A stretch of DNA of 64,000 nucleotides from JAHQVK01 sp036788295 (GTDB lineage Bacteria > Myxococcota > Kuafuiibacteriia > Kuafuiibacteriales > Kuafuiibacteriaceae). The notes beneath the pieces are model-generated. The model searched no databases. It was not told the origin of the DNA and saw nothing but the letters and a program-made list of their open reading frames with translations. The stretch spans positions 47,584-111,583 of the forward strand of contig DAIQNR010000009.1 of assembly GCA_036788295.1 (NCBI GenBank), read 5' to 3'. Position 1 is the first letter of the stretch. The number at the start of each line of letters is the position of its first letter. The position numbers and the translations under genes were made by a program. Of the stretch, positions 15,970-25,370 are shown one piece after another.

Positions 15970-18900
15970 ATGCGAACCACGAAACAGCCCAGAACCATAA
16001 CGGAAGGTCGACTCAGGCGGGGCGCCCTCCCCGGGCTCGGGATGCTCGCGGCCTTGGGTTGTGGGACCGAGGGACCGCCCGACTCGTCGAGCGCCTTCAG
16101 CGGCATTGCGCCCGCTGGGTCGGCAGTGACGTTCGTGTCCAACACGGTACCGGCGACGATGGCCCCGGGCGAGAGGGCGAACGTTCAGGTCACCACTCTC
16201 AACAGCGGCACCGTCGACTGGTCCAGCCTGACCGAATGGGGCCTCTTCCGGGGCAACACGAGCTTCGGGTGGTCGGTCGACTTCATCGAGGAGCTGGTCC
16301 CGCAGGGCAACTCGACGACCCACAACCTGGTCATCACGGCTCCCGCGTCGAGCGCGAACTTCGTCGCCGAGATGTACTCGTTCATCCCGGGCTCGAGTGG
16401 ACCCGTTGCGGGCACACCGCTCACCGTCCCCGTCACGGTGGACCCGCTTCGAACTCGGCTGTGGGACTGTGAGTACGCTTCGGACACCATTCCCGACCCG
16501 ATCATCGCCGGCGCGACCGCGGACGTGACCGTGACTGTTCGAAACACGGGCACGGAGACCTGGCCCGGCGGCAACCAGTTCTGCCTACATGCCCGTGACG
16601 ACCTGGACGCCACCGCGCCCGACCGGCGCCGTTGGGGCAGCGCCATTTGCACGCTCTTGACGGCGAGCGTCGCTCCGGGCGCCACGGCGGCCGTGCCCGT
16701 GCGCATCACGGCGCCGACGACGCCCGGCACCTACCGCTTCATGAGGCAGATCCTCGATACGCGACCCGTCAACAGCGGAGGGGTCGGATTCTTCGACGTG
16801 ACGGCGCTGTGCGTAGACGAGACGATCACTGTGTCTGCAGGTACGCTGCCCCTGGCTGCCAGCTTGGTCTCGGAGACGTTCCCAGCGGTTGTCGCGCCGG
16901 GTGATGTCGTCCCCGTGACGGTGACCATGAGGAACGACGGTACCGAGACCTGGACGACCGGCGGGCTCTATCTCCTCTACTCGAGGAACACGCCCGCGAG
17001 CCTGTGGAGTGCTACGGCGGTGACCGTACCGGCCACCACCGCGACCAACGAGACGGTTACGTTCGCATTCAACGTCCGAGTGCCGACCCAGACCGGCAGC
17101 AGCTCGTTTCAATATCAGATGCTGAAGGGTGACGGGACCGGCTACTTCGGGGACCTCGTGAACGAGCCGGTCACGATCAGCGGCGCGGCAACACCAGCGC
17201 TCAACTCGAGCGTGTCGGGGAGCAGCTTCCCAGCAGTGATCGCGCCGAACAGCGTGCAGTCGGTCAGCGTCACGTTCCAGAACGATGGCACGGAAACCTG
17301 GGCGCCCGGCAACTACTTCCTCGCGTCGACCAATACGCCCACCAGCCTCTGGCAGACGACGGGGGTCAACTTGCCCGGGAGCGTAGCTCCCGGGCAGCAG
17401 GTCACCTTCAACTTCACCGTGCGCGCTCCGAACCAGGCCGGCGCGTCGCAATTTCGATTCCGCCTGTTCCTCAATGGGGTCGGATTCTTCGGGGCCGAGT
17501 TGGTCGAGTCCGTGCTCCTCGATGGTTCCGTCGTGCCTCCCTACGGAGCTACGGTCGCGTCGCAAACGATCCCCGCCACGATGGTCGCGGGCTCGAGCCA
17601 GACCTTCACGATTCAGATGGCGAACGCCGGCACGAATGCCTGGCCCGCGAACTCGGACATCGAGCTCCGATCGGAAAACAGCCCCTTCGCGCTGTGGACC
17701 ACTTCTCGGGTGCCGCTAACGACGATGACTTCCACGAACGGGACGGCCACGTTCACTTTCTCCGTGACCGCACCGTCAACACCGGGAACGTACTCGAGCC
17801 GGTTCCGAATGTATCAGCTCAACGGGGTCTTGTTCTTCGGCAGCGCCGCGTCCACGACCGGAATCACCGTGACCGCCGCGCCCGGATGCGGCGACGGTGT
17901 AGTAGGGCCCGGTGAGAACTGCGATGACGGCAACACGGTCCCTGGCGACGGATGCAGTGCCACCTGCCGGATCGAGAACCGCACCGTCGACCTCGCCTCG
18001 GCGTCCGCCGGACGGACCTTCGTCGGCGCGCAGGTCAACAAACAGCTCTCCGCGGTGACGCTGGAAGATCTCACCGGGGACGGTTTCGCCGACGTCATCA
18101 TGAGCGACTTCAGCAACGTCGGGATCCTCGGCCAGGCCGGGCGCGTCTACGTCTACGCCGGAGCCTCCGATTTCTTCACCGGAGCCTCGTCTTCGGTCGA
18201 CGCCGCGCCTCTGGTCACCATCAACGGGTTCGGCGCGGGGGACTTCTTTGGCGGCATCAACGGCGGCGCCATGGTCGCCGACGTCACCGGCGACGGGCTC
18301 GCCGACCTCGTAGTGGGGGCAGAGTTTGCGGGCGGCACTGGCAACGCGCGTCCTGGCTCCGGCCAAGTGCACGTCATCCCAGGGAGCGCAACGCTCTACG
18401 CGGGCGGGACCTTCACCCTCGCGGGCACCTCTACGATCACCCCCGCCATCCCGAACACCGTGATCACGGGGGAGGCGTCGGGCGACCGGCTCACGGTCAT
18501 TGCCCTTGGCGACGTCACCAACGACGGAATCTCGGACATCATCCTGGGGTCCCGGTTCAGTGACAGCGCGAGGGGGGTGGTTTATGTGGTGGCCGGCTCG
18601 GCCGGTCTGACGACCACCTCGACCATCGACCTGGCCTCGGCGACCATCGCGGCCCGAATCGTGGGCGCCGCGACGGTCGGACGCTTCGGCCAGGCCGCAG
18701 CGGTCGGAGACCTCAATGGCGATGGGGTGAACGACCTGGTGGTGTCTGCGCCGAGCATCACGGCCAACGGCCGAAGCCGAGCGGGGGCGGCCTACGTGTT
18801 CTTCGGACCCATCTCCGGGAGCCTCAGCGCGAGCTCGGCCAACACGACCATCCTCGGCGAGGCCGCGAACGTGCTCTACGGCACGGACCTCGACATCGCG

Positions 18901-19419
18901 GATGTCGTCGGCACGCCCACCGCGGACCTGATCGTCGGCGCGCCGCAGGCGCGAGACGGCGGCCTCCAGATCGGCGAGGTCCACGTGTGGCAAGGACCGC
19001 TCGCCACCGGGACGATCGACAATGCTGTCCAGGGGTCGGCCGTGCTCGTGACGGGTACATTGCGGGACTACGTCGGCGGCTCTGTGTCCGTTGGCGACAT
19101 GAACGGCGATGGCGTGCCCGACCTCCTGATCGGCGGCGGCCTCGCCGACGGCCCGTCCGACAGCCGAACGGATGCGGGAGAGGCGATCATTCTCCTTGGC
19201 GGTTCGACGTTGCCCGGTCGGGTCGGCTTTACCAGTTCAGCCCCGTTCCGAGTGATCGGGGAGAGTGCCCGGGACCTCCTCGGCTTCACGCGCTTCTCGA
19301 CCGCGGTGGGCGACATCAACGGCGACGGGCGAGGGGACTGGTGCGTCGGGGCCTACCTCGGCGGAGACAGCGCGGGCACGAACGCAGGGCGGATCGACTG
19401 CTTCCAGAGCCCTTGGTGA
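15970..19419 (+). CDS. Large surface protein: five Ig-like repeats, Cys-rich DUF4215-type repeat, FG-GAP repeats
   Basis: A 1149-residue exported protein. A basic lead and LGMLAALGC suggest a lipoprotein signal (lipobox ALGC, slightly non-canonical). Five tandem repeats of about 110 residues follow (residues about 52-630). Each has a P-A-x-x-A-P-G start, a V-T-V-x-N-x-G-T-x-x-W core and a G-T-Y/S-x-F-x-x-x-M end, resembling NBR1/CARDB-type Ig-like domains. Next is one CGDGVVGPGENCDDGN repeat with paired Cys (about 638-670), common in Myxococcota. At least six FG-GAP/integrin-alpha-like blades follow, with GDLNGDGVNDLVV, GDMNGDGVPDLLI and GDINGDGRGDWCV calcium loops. ATG 15970 has GGAG 9 nt upstream; ATG 15931 is an in-frame alternative. 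It sits inside the polysaccharide cluster and may bind glycans or cells. Confidence 0.82.
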   Translation: MRTTKQPRTITEGRLRRGALPGLGMLAALGCGTEGPPDSSSAFSGIAPAGSAVTFVSNTVPATMAPGERANVQVTTLNSGTVDWSSLTEWGLFRGNTSFGWSVDFIEELVPQGNSTTHNLVITAPASSANFVAEMYSFIPGSSGPVAGTPLTVPVTVDPLRTRLWDCEYASDTIPDPIIAGATADVTVTVRNTGTETWPGGNQFCLHARDDLDATAPDRRRWGSAICTLLTASVAPGATAAVPVRITAPTTPGTYRFMRQILDTRPVNSGGVGFFDVTALCVDETITVSAGTLPLAASLVSETFPAVVAPGDVVPVTVTMRNDGTETWTTGGLYLLYSRNTPASLWSATAVTVPATTATNETVTFAFNVRVPTQTGSSSFQYQMLKGDGTGYFGDLVNEPVTISGAATPALNSSVSGSSFPAVIAPNSVQSVSVTFQNDGTETWAPGNYFLASTNTPTSLWQTTGVNLPGSVAPGQQVTFNFTVRAPNQAGASQFRFRLFLNGVGFFGAELVESVLLDGSVVPPYGATVASQTIPATMVAGSSQTFTIQMANAGTNAWPANSDIELRSENSPFALWTTSRVPLTTMTSTNGTATFTFSVTAPSTPGTYSSRFRMYQLNGVLFFGSAASTTGITVTAAPGCGDGVVGPGENCDDGNTVPGDGCSATCRIENRTVDLASASAGRTFVGAQVNKQLSAVTLEDLTGDGFADVIMSDFSNVGILGQAGRVYVYAGASDFFTGASSSVDAAPLVTINGFGAGDFFGGINGGAMVADVTGDGLADLVVGAEFAGGTGNARPGSGQVHVIPGSATLYAGGTFTLAGTSTITPAIPNTVITGEASGDRLTVIALGDVTNDGISDIILGSRFSDSARGVVYVVAGSAGLTTTSTIDLASATIAARIVGAATVGRFGQAAAVGDLNGDGVNDLVVSAPSITANGRSRAGAAYVFFGPISGSLSASSANTTILGEAANVLYGTDLDIADVVGTPTADLIVGAPQARDGGLQIGEVHVWQGPLATGTIDNAVQGSAVLVTGTLRDYVGGSVSVGDMNGDGVPDLLIGGGLADGPSDSRTDAGEAIILLGGSTLPGRVGFTSSAPFRVIGESARDLLGFTRFSTAVGDINGDGRGDWCVGAYLGGDSAGTNAGRIDCFQSPW

Positions 19420-19471
19420 TGCCACCACGAGTTCCTTCAGCGCCGAGCCCGCAGGCAGGAGCCCACTCATC

Positions 19472-20893
19472 GTGAGGGTCGACTGGCGGGCGATCCGTCG
19501 CGGAATCGTTCTCAACCTGGTCGGCCGGATGGTCGCCGCACTGAGCGGCGGGATCTCTGCAATCCTGCTTGCGCGGGCCTATGGTCCGACGACCTTCGGA
19601 GTTTGGGCGACCGCCTCGGTGGCGGCCATGCTCGTCGGAACTTTGGTCGAGGGGGGCCTCGCGAACACCCTGCTCCGTCGCCGCGCGGTCGATCCGGACC
19701 GGCTCGCCGCCCATGTTGGCGCGGTGCTGAGAGCCCGGATCGGCCTCGCCGTGACCGGTGCCGCCCTCGCGGCTGCGCTCGGAGCGTGGGTCCTCCCTGG
19801 CTCGGAGGCGTTGACGGTCACAGCGATCCTCCTGCTAGCGAAGGTCATCGACGGGGTCGCGGCGACCTTCGTCACCGTGCATCACGCGAGAGAGGAGTTC
19901 GCATGGCCGAATGGGCTCGAGATCGGGCGCCGCGTCTTGTTCCTCTTGGGTGTCTTGACCCTCAGTGATCGGGGCGCCTCGCTGTCGGCCATAGCGTCCT
20001 GGCAGCTCATCCTGGCCGTCCTGGCGGCGATTCCCCTCGGGGTCCGCGTCGCCCTCCACGTCGGGATCCACGTTCGCGGCGCAACCTCGGTGATGACCAC
20101 GGAGAGCTTCTGGTTCTGGTGGAATGGAGTCGTCTTCTGGATCAACGGGGAGGTCGACCAGCTGATGCTGACGGGTCTTCGAGGGCCCTTCGAAACCGGC
20201 CAGTATGCTGCAGCCGTGCGACTGACTGCGTTCCTCGGAGTGGTCGCCATCGCGATCAACCACGCGCTCATCGCTCGCCTGTTCGAGAGCCGCACCGCCG
20301 AGCGGCAGGCGCGACAGCGCCTCTTCCTCGCGACGACGGCGCTCCTGACCGCGTTCGGCGCCGTGGCCGCAATCGAGCTCCATGCATCGGGCCCTGCTCT
20401 GGTACAGCTGCTTTACGGGAGCGAGTACGAGACCGCCGGGCGCATCCTCCAGATCCTCTCCGTGTACCTGCTGTTCGATTTCGCCCGACAGGCGCCATCC
20501 TGGGCGCTCAGCGCGTGGGGGCGCCCCAGATACACGGGGCTCGTTTCGACCGGCGCGGCCGGGCTGAATGTCCTCCTCAATCTATGCCTCATCCCCCGCT
20601 TCGGGGCGGGCGGGGCAGCGATAGCAACCGTGCTCAGCACGGGGACCCTGACCCTCGTCGTCTTGCTCTCCGCCGGCCGAGAGTCGGGAGGCCGGCTGCT
20701 CGGCGTCGTCGGTCTCGCCCTCGTCCCTGCGCTAGGGCTCCTCGCAATTCACGGGGCGACCCCGGCGAGCGCGCCCTGGTATCTTCCGGCGATGGTCGGC
20801 GCCGGCTTCGGGCTCGGACTCGCTGGGTTGGCTGTGCGCTCGGAGAAGAGCCGGCGGTCCATCGCGGAGTTGCTCGGCCGAGGAGCGCCATGA
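19472..20893 (+). CDS. Wzx-like oligosaccharide flippase (MOP superfamily)
   Basis: A 473-residue integral membrane protein starting at GTG 19472, with AGGAG 10 nt upstream. The N-terminus RVDWRAIRRGIVLNLVGRMVAALSGGISAILLARAYGPTTFG follows the flippase pattern (polar helix, GRM.., LAR.YGP..FG). About 12-14 hydrophobic helices are visible, including a conserved FWFWWNGVVFWINGEVDQLML segment in the middle, as in RfbX/Wzx proteins (D-x-L/x-M-L). It should move undecaprenyl-linked repeat units across the inner membrane. It follows the FG-GAP gene by 52 bp and overlaps the next glycosyltransferase by ATGA. No Wzy polymerase is clearly recognised nearby. Confidence 0.85.
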   Translation: MRVDWRAIRRGIVLNLVGRMVAALSGGISAILLARAYGPTTFGVWATASVAAMLVGTLVEGGLANTLLRRRAVDPDRLAAHVGAVLRARIGLAVTGAALAAALGAWVLPGSEALTVTAILLLAKVIDGVAATFVTVHHAREEFAWPNGLEIGRRVLFLLGVLTLSDRGASLSAIASWQLILAVLAAIPLGVRVALHVGIHVRGATSVMTTESFWFWWNGVVFWINGEVDQLMLTGLRGPFETGQYAAAVRLTAFLGVVAIAINHALIARLFESRTAERQARQRLFLATTALLTAFGAVAAIELHASGPALVQLLYGSEYETAGRILQILSVYLLFDFARQAPSWALSAWGRPRYTGLVSTGAAGLNVLLNLCLIPRFGAGGAAIATVLSTGTLTLVVLLSAGRESGGRLLGVVGLALVPALGLLAIHGATPASAPWYLPAMVGAGFGLGLAGLAVRSEKSRRSIAELLGRGAP

Positions 20894-22053
20894 CGAAGGT
20901 CGTGCACGTGATCGACTCCCTGAGCCCCGGAGGCGCCGAGCGACAGCTCGCCCACCTGCAAGCGGGCCTCGCTCCGTGGTTCGACAACCACGTGCTCGTC
21001 CTATCGGGGCCTCGCAACCCCAACCTCGCAGAGACCATCGAGCGGTCTGCTGGCTTGACCCTCCTCGAGCACCCCCCTCGGCGGGCCGCCATCCCCAAGC
21101 TCGTCGAGCGGACGAAGACGGCGCTCGAGCGGCTTCGGCCGCAGCTCGTGCACTCGAGCCTCTTCTTGGCGAACCTCGTCACCGCGCCGGCCGCACGATG
21201 GCTGTCCGTGCCCGCCGTGTCCACCCTCTGCGTGACGGCGGGCGAGACGTATCGGTCGAGAGGGGTCCTCGATGGCGCGTACGTTCGCGCCCATACCGAG
21301 CTATGGGGGCTCGCCCTCCGAGCCGGCCATCAACACCACGTCGCGATCTCCGAGGCGGTGGCCGCGAGCGCGACCCGCGCCTACCGCATCCGGCGTGAAG
21401 ACATGACGGTAATCCACCGGGCTGCCCTCCCCCACGACCCCATCAAAACGGAGATGGGCGCCGCGGCGGCACGCCGAGCGCTCGGTCTCGAGCTGCGCTT
21501 CCCGGTCATCCTCAACGCGGGTCGTCTTGTGGAGCAAAAAGGGCAGCGCTATCTCATCGCGGCGATGGCGGAGGTCGTGAGAGAGTTCCCGCGCGCGCTG
21601 CTGCTCGTCGCGGGCGACGGACCCCTCGAGGGCGAACTCGCAGCGCTCATTCGCGCAACAGGATTGGAAGGGCACGTGCAACTCCTCGGCTACCGGGACG
21701 ACATCGAGTCGCTGATGCGGGTTTGCGACCTCTTCGCCTTTCCATCGCTGTTCGAGGGTCTGGGGTCCGCGCTCGTCGAAGCCACTGCCCACGGCTGCCC
21801 GGTGGTGGCGAGCGACGTGGGTCCCATTCCCGAGGTCGTGGCGCACGAGATCACGGGGCTTTTGGTCGAGCCGCGCTCCTCCTCGGCGCTCGCCCGCGCG
21901 ATCGGATGTCTCGCCAGGGACCCCGAGCGCCTCGCGGCGATGAGAGCGGCCGCGCGGGCGCGGGGATGCTCGCTGTTCTCGACCTCGAAGATGGCCGAAA
22001 GCTTCCGCCGAGTGTTCGAGCGGACGCTCGAAGCCTCAGCCCGCCGCTGCTGA
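20890..22053 (+). CDS. GT4-family glycosyltransferase
   Basis: A 387-residue GT-B enzyme with AGGAG at 20881-20885 and ATG 20890 (ATGA overlap). The N-terminus VVHVIDSLSPGGAERQLAHL is the standard acceptor-side opening of GT4. The C-terminal half has VILNAGRLVEQKGQRYLI, LLVAGDGPLEGEL, VQLLGYRDDIESLM and the E-x7-E donor motif FPSLFEGLGSALVEATAHGCPVVAS. It should transfer a nucleotide-activated sugar to a lipid-linked glycan at the cytoplasmic face. The 3' end overlaps the convergent asnB by 18 bp, marking the meeting point of the two arms of the cluster. Confidence 0.9.
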   Translation: MTKVVHVIDSLSPGGAERQLAHLQAGLAPWFDNHVLVLSGPRNPNLAETIERSAGLTLLEHPPRRAAIPKLVERTKTALERLRPQLVHSSLFLANLVTAPAARWLSVPAVSTLCVTAGETYRSRGVLDGAYVRAHTELWGLALRAGHQHHVAISEAVAASATRAYRIRREDMTVIHRAALPHDPIKTEMGAAAARRALGLELRFPVILNAGRLVEQKGQRYLIAAMAEVVREFPRALLLVAGDGPLEGELAALIRATGLEGHVQLLGYRDDIESLMRVCDLFAFPSLFEGLGSALVEATAHGCPVVASDVGPIPEVVAHEITGLLVEPRSSSALARAIGCLARDPERLAAMRAAARARGCSLFSTSKMAESFRRVFERTLEASARRC

Positions 22054-23928
22054 ACCAGCGCCTCGACCGGCGCGAGGACTCCGGCCTCTCAGCCAGCACT
22101 CCAGCATAAGGAGAGCCCATATCTGATGGCCGTGGTCCCGACGCCCGGCACCGTGCGCTTCGAGAATCTGGCGGACAGGGCCGGGGTTCACCCACTCGTA
22201 GAGCAAGGCCGAGGGGGCGCCGAGGCAGTCTTCGACGAGGTCGCGAAGGGGGCCACGAAACCAGGCCCCGAGGGGGAGCCCGAAACCCATCTTCCTCCGC
22301 GCGAACACCCACGCTGGGAGGGCATCGGCGAAGGCCCGCCTCAGAATCCATTTCCTTCGGCCGAGATGGATCTTGTAGCTCGCTGGCAGTGCAAAGACAT
22401 AACGCATTAGATCGACGTCGAGAAATGGACATCTCGCCTCCAGGGCGTGGGACATCGAGGCGCGGTCGAGCTTCACGTTCAGGTCGTCGAGGAGGTAGGT
22501 TCGTGCGTTGAGTCGGAGGGTGAGATTCAGAGGGTCGTCGTGGACTTCGTTCTCCATGGCGCACGCGTAGACTCCCCTCGGGTTGGGGAGGACTTCGACC
22601 CTGCAGAGCCGGCGCACATCCTCAGGCGGGAACACTGCAACCCATCGGTGGAGCCGCTCGGGAAGCGGAGGGCCGAGCCGACGGGCGAAGCGGACGGCCT
22701 GGGCGCGCAGGCCGTCCCCCGACCCGGGGAGGCAACCGGCAAGCCCCGCGGCGAGACGCCGAGCCGGCGCGGGCAGCCGCTCCGCATACGCGACCGACGC
22801 AAACCTCGCGTAGCCTCCGAACAGCTCGTCGCCGCCGTCACCCGTAAGCACCACGGTGGTGTGCTCCCTCGCGAGCTGACTGACGATCGAGGTTGGGATC
22901 GCGCTCGAATCACCGAACGGCTCATCCCAGCTCTCGATGATTCGAGGGAGCAACTCGAAGCTGCGAGGCTCGACGTACAACTCGGTGTGCCGCGTACCGA
23001 GCGCTCGTGACACAGCCCGCGCGTGCTGGGTCTCGTCGAACCGTGGGTCGCCCGAGAAACCGAGCGAGAAGGTGCGCACCGGTTCTCCCCGGGACAGCGC
23101 CACCATGGCCGCTACGACGACAGAGCTGTCGACACCGCCCGAAAGAAACGCCCCGAGCGGAACGTCAGCCACGATCCGGCGTTCGACGGCCCGCTCGACC
23201 CGCCGGCGCACCTCGGCCTGCGCTTCCACGAATGGCGGCGGGTGGGGGTCGGTCGTGGGATAGGACCAATAGACGCGCCGGCTGTCCTTCGCGCCCTCGA
23301 AGACGCGAAAAGTACCGGGATCGAGCTTCTCGACGTGGCGATGGAAGGTCCGGGGCGACGGTACATACCCGTGAGCGAGGTAGTCCGCAACGGCAGCCTC
23401 GTCGAGAGCGTCATCGACCTCCGGATCCACGAACAGCGCCTTCGGCTCGCTGGCGAATGCGAGGTGCGCGCCCTTCTCATAGACATAGAAGGGCTTCTGC
23501 CCGGTTCGGTCCCGGGCGAGCACCAGGCGCCGTCTCGGACCATCCCAGAGCGCGTAAGCGAACATCCCATTCAGCTCGGAAAGGCCGTCGAGCCCGCGCT
23601 CCTCGTAGAGGTGCACGATGACCTCGGTATCGCTCCGGCTTCGGAACACGTGCCCCGCGGCCTCGAGCCGATGGCGATGGGCTGTGAAGTCGTAGATCTC
23701 ACCGTTGAAGGTGACCCACACCGTCCCATCTTCGTTCGACAGCGGCTGACGGGCGTCGTCGCTGAGGTCGATGATCCGCAGCCGCGTGTGGGCGAAGCCG
23801 ACCGAGCCGAAGTTCTTCGTGCCTCGGCCGTCGGGGCCCCGGTGATGTAGCCGAGCGGCCATCCGCTCGAGGATCTCGTCCGATACGGGTTGGCCGTCAC
23901 GGTGAAAGATGCCGGCAATGCCACACAT
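22036..23928 (-). CDS. asnB: Asparagine synthase (glutamine-hydrolysing), AsnB family
   Basis: A 630-residue class II glutamine amidotransferase. It begins MCGIAGIFHRDG, with Cys2 as the glutaminase nucleophile. HHRGPDGRGT, HTRLRIIDLSDDARQPL, FNGEIYD and RSRSDTEVI are the glutaminase-domain motifs (about 1-200). The synthetase domain has the PP-loop ATP motif FLSGGVDSSVVVAAM near 262 and LTGDGGDELFGGYARF near 355. Length and motifs fit the exosortase/polysaccharide-associated AsnB paralogues that amidate uronic acids or other carboxylates instead of free aspartate. From the neighbouring glycosyltransferases, a glycan substrate is plausible but not shown. The start lies 15 bp after the small ORF, with AGGA 9 nt upstream. 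Confidence 0.92.
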   Translation of the reverse strand: MCGIAGIFHRDGQPVSDEILERMAARLHHRGPDGRGTKNFGSVGFAHTRLRIIDLSDDARQPLSNEDGTVWVTFNGEIYDFTAHRHRLEAAGHVFRSRSDTEVIVHLYEERGLDGLSELNGMFAYALWDGPRRRLVLARDRTGQKPFYVYEKGAHLAFASEPKALFVDPEVDDALDEAAVADYLAHGYVPSPRTFHRHVEKLDPGTFRVFEGAKDSRRVYWSYPTTDPHPPPFVEAQAEVRRRVERAVERRIVADVPLGAFLSGGVDSSVVVAAMVALSRGEPVRTFSLGFSGDPRFDETQHARAVSRALGTRHTELYVEPRSFELLPRIIESWDEPFGDSSAIPTSIVSQLAREHTTVVLTGDGGDELFGGYARFASVAYAERLPAPARRLAAGLAGCLPGSGDGLRAQAVRFARRLGPPLPERLHRWVAVFPPEDVRRLCRVEVLPNPRGVYACAMENEVHDDPLNLTLRLNARTYLLDDLNVKLDRASMSHALEARCPFLDVDLMRYVFALPASYKIHLGRRKWILRRAFADALPAWVFARRKMGFGLPLGAWFRGPLRDLVEDCLGAPSALLYEWVNPGPVRQILEAHGAGRRDHGHQIWALLMLECWLRGRSPRAGRGAGSAAAG

Positions 23929-23943
23929 GGGTGTAGATCCTGG

Positions 23944-24099
23944 TCAGGCTCGCGCGAGGGCGATCCCTGTGCCGAGCGCGAGGGGGTAAAGGCCGCTTTG
24001 AAGAGACCAGGAGGGAGGCGCGCCTCCGCGAAAAAAACGCCACGCCTTGGCGAGCCGCCGTTTGCGCATCTGCGGCCGGACTGCCGAGGATGTTGTCAT
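23944..24099 (-). CDS. 51-residue small basic protein, translationally coupled
   Basis: A short open frame whose ATG (24099) overlaps the glycosyltransferase stop as ATGA and whose TGA lies 15 bp before asnB. It reads MTTSSAVRPQMRKRRLAKAW and continues with FFRGGAPPSWSLQSGLYPLALGTGIALARA to the stop. The first half is strongly basic (QMRKRRLAKAWRFF). The second half is hydrophobic with small residues and could form one short membrane helix. The exact ATGA junction and the tight spacing on both sides suggest it is translated. I recognise no family; a small membrane-associated accessory of the glycan pathway is one guess. It could also be a spacer without function. Confidence 0.5.
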   Translation of the reverse strand: MTTSSAVRPQMRKRRLAKAWRFFRGGAPPSWSLQSGLYPLALGTGIALARA

Positions 24100-25361
24100 T
24101 GGGCGATCCTTTCGAGATCGGCGTCTCCCTGCCGCGACTCGATCTCTCTTGGCCAGCCGAGATCGGCTCCCACGAGGCGCCTCGCACCGAGCGTCCGGTA
24201 GAGCGCGTCGTAGGCCTCCACCCCGCGCTCGAGCGAGAACCAACGCTCGGCCGTGGCCCGGCAGGCACCTACCGTCGTCCGGTCTTCGACGAGCGCGACC
24301 ATTGCGCCGGCCGCGGCGTCGAGGGCTTCGCCGCAGAAGTCGTCGACGAGCACGCCGTTGTTTCCGCCCAGGAGGCGCGAGACATCGCCTACGCCATTGC
24401 CGATGACCGGGCGACCGCATGCGAGGATCTCCCCGAGCTTGGTCGGGGCGACCCCCTTCGTGGCCACACTCCCTCTATAGAAAAAGATTCCGCACTCGGC
24501 CGCGCGAATGGCGCCCGGAACGCGCTCTCGGGGAAGAGCGAAGTGAAGCAGCTCGCCACCGACTCCTGCACGGCCGAGCACCTCGCGGAAGGCCGTCGGC
24601 GTGTCCCTCGAAACGACCAAGAACCGCGCCCCTGGACGTCTTCGTCGCCAGACCAGATAGAACTCGGCCATCTCCTCCATCAAGTACCTCCCTCCCAAGG
24701 CCCCGAGGTAGATGAGGGCCGGCGCTCGCCCGAGCGCTGCGGCGACCTCCGCGTCAGGCGGGCCTCCAGGAGAGAATCGGTCGAGGTCCGCGCAGGTCGG
24801 GATGACCTGGATCGGCGGGATGTGCGCGCCGGGCCCGGGATCGACGCGCCGGAGGTGCTCGGCCATCGCGTTCGTCAGGACCGTCACCCCGTCCGCGTGG
24901 CGCAGCAACGCCCGCTCGAGACTCTTGACGGTGGTCGCGATCCGCCCCCCGGCTTTCCATGCTCCGGCCTCGACTCGCTCGTCGGGCCAGAGGCCGCGCA
25001 TGTCGAAGAGGAGCGGCGTTCGGGTGAGCTTCGCGGGGCCAAGGGCGAGCAGGGCCGGGACGTAGGACCGCACGTGCACGAGGTCGGCACGCCGTGCGAG
25101 GGCGGTGATCGCGGTCGCCGCAGCGCCCTGAACCACGTCCCAGGCGGTCGCGGGGACGGTGGGACGACTGTGGTAACGAAGCCCGGTCCAACGGATCCGC
25201 GGGTGGATCTGCCGCCGGAAGGGGAGGGCCTGAGGCAGCTTCTCGAAAGAGATGAGATCGAACTCGTGCCCGCGGCCCGCAAGCCCTTCGAGGTACGGGA
25301 TGACCTGGCTCTGACCAAGTGGGTCGGTCATGCCGTCGTAAGATACATAGACCACGCGCAT
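24096..25361 (-). CDS. GT4-family glycosyltransferase
   Basis: A 421-residue GT-B protein. It opens MRVVYVSYDGMTDPLGQSQV, a start typical of a GT4 subgroup in exopolysaccharide clusters, followed by YLEGLAGRGHEFDLISFEK. VHVRSYVPALLAL and LLFDMRGLWPDERVEAG near residues 100-135 form the acceptor half. The donor half has LIYLGALGGRYLMEEM, CGIFFYRGSVATKGVAPTKLGEILACGRPVIG (E-x-x-A-C-G-x-P-V-I) and NGVGDVSRLL. It likely adds one sugar of the repeat unit. It lies 9 bp after the preceding methyltransferase stop and overlaps the small ORF by ATGA. Confidence 0.87.
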   Translation of the reverse strand: MRVVYVSYDGMTDPLGQSQVIPYLEGLAGRGHEFDLISFEKLPQALPFRRQIHPRIRWTGLRYHSRPTVPATAWDVVQGAAATAITALARRADLVHVRSYVPALLALGPAKLTRTPLLFDMRGLWPDERVEAGAWKAGGRIATTVKSLERALLRHADGVTVLTNAMAEHLRRVDPGPGAHIPPIQVIPTCADLDRFSPGGPPDAEVAAALGRAPALIYLGALGGRYLMEEMAEFYLVWRRRRPGARFLVVSRDTPTAFREVLGRAGVGGELLHFALPRERVPGAIRAAECGIFFYRGSVATKGVAPTKLGEILACGRPVIGNGVGDVSRLLGGNNGVLVDDFCGEALDAAAGAMVALVEDRTTVGACRATAERWFSLERGVEAYDALYRTLGARRLVGADLGWPREIESRQGDADLERIAQ

Positions 25362-25370
25362 CGGAACGTC

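Noticed and set aside
22126..22410. 94-codon plus-strand frame inside asnB
   Set aside because: It is antisense to the C-terminal synthetase domain of asnB and has no conserved-looking features.
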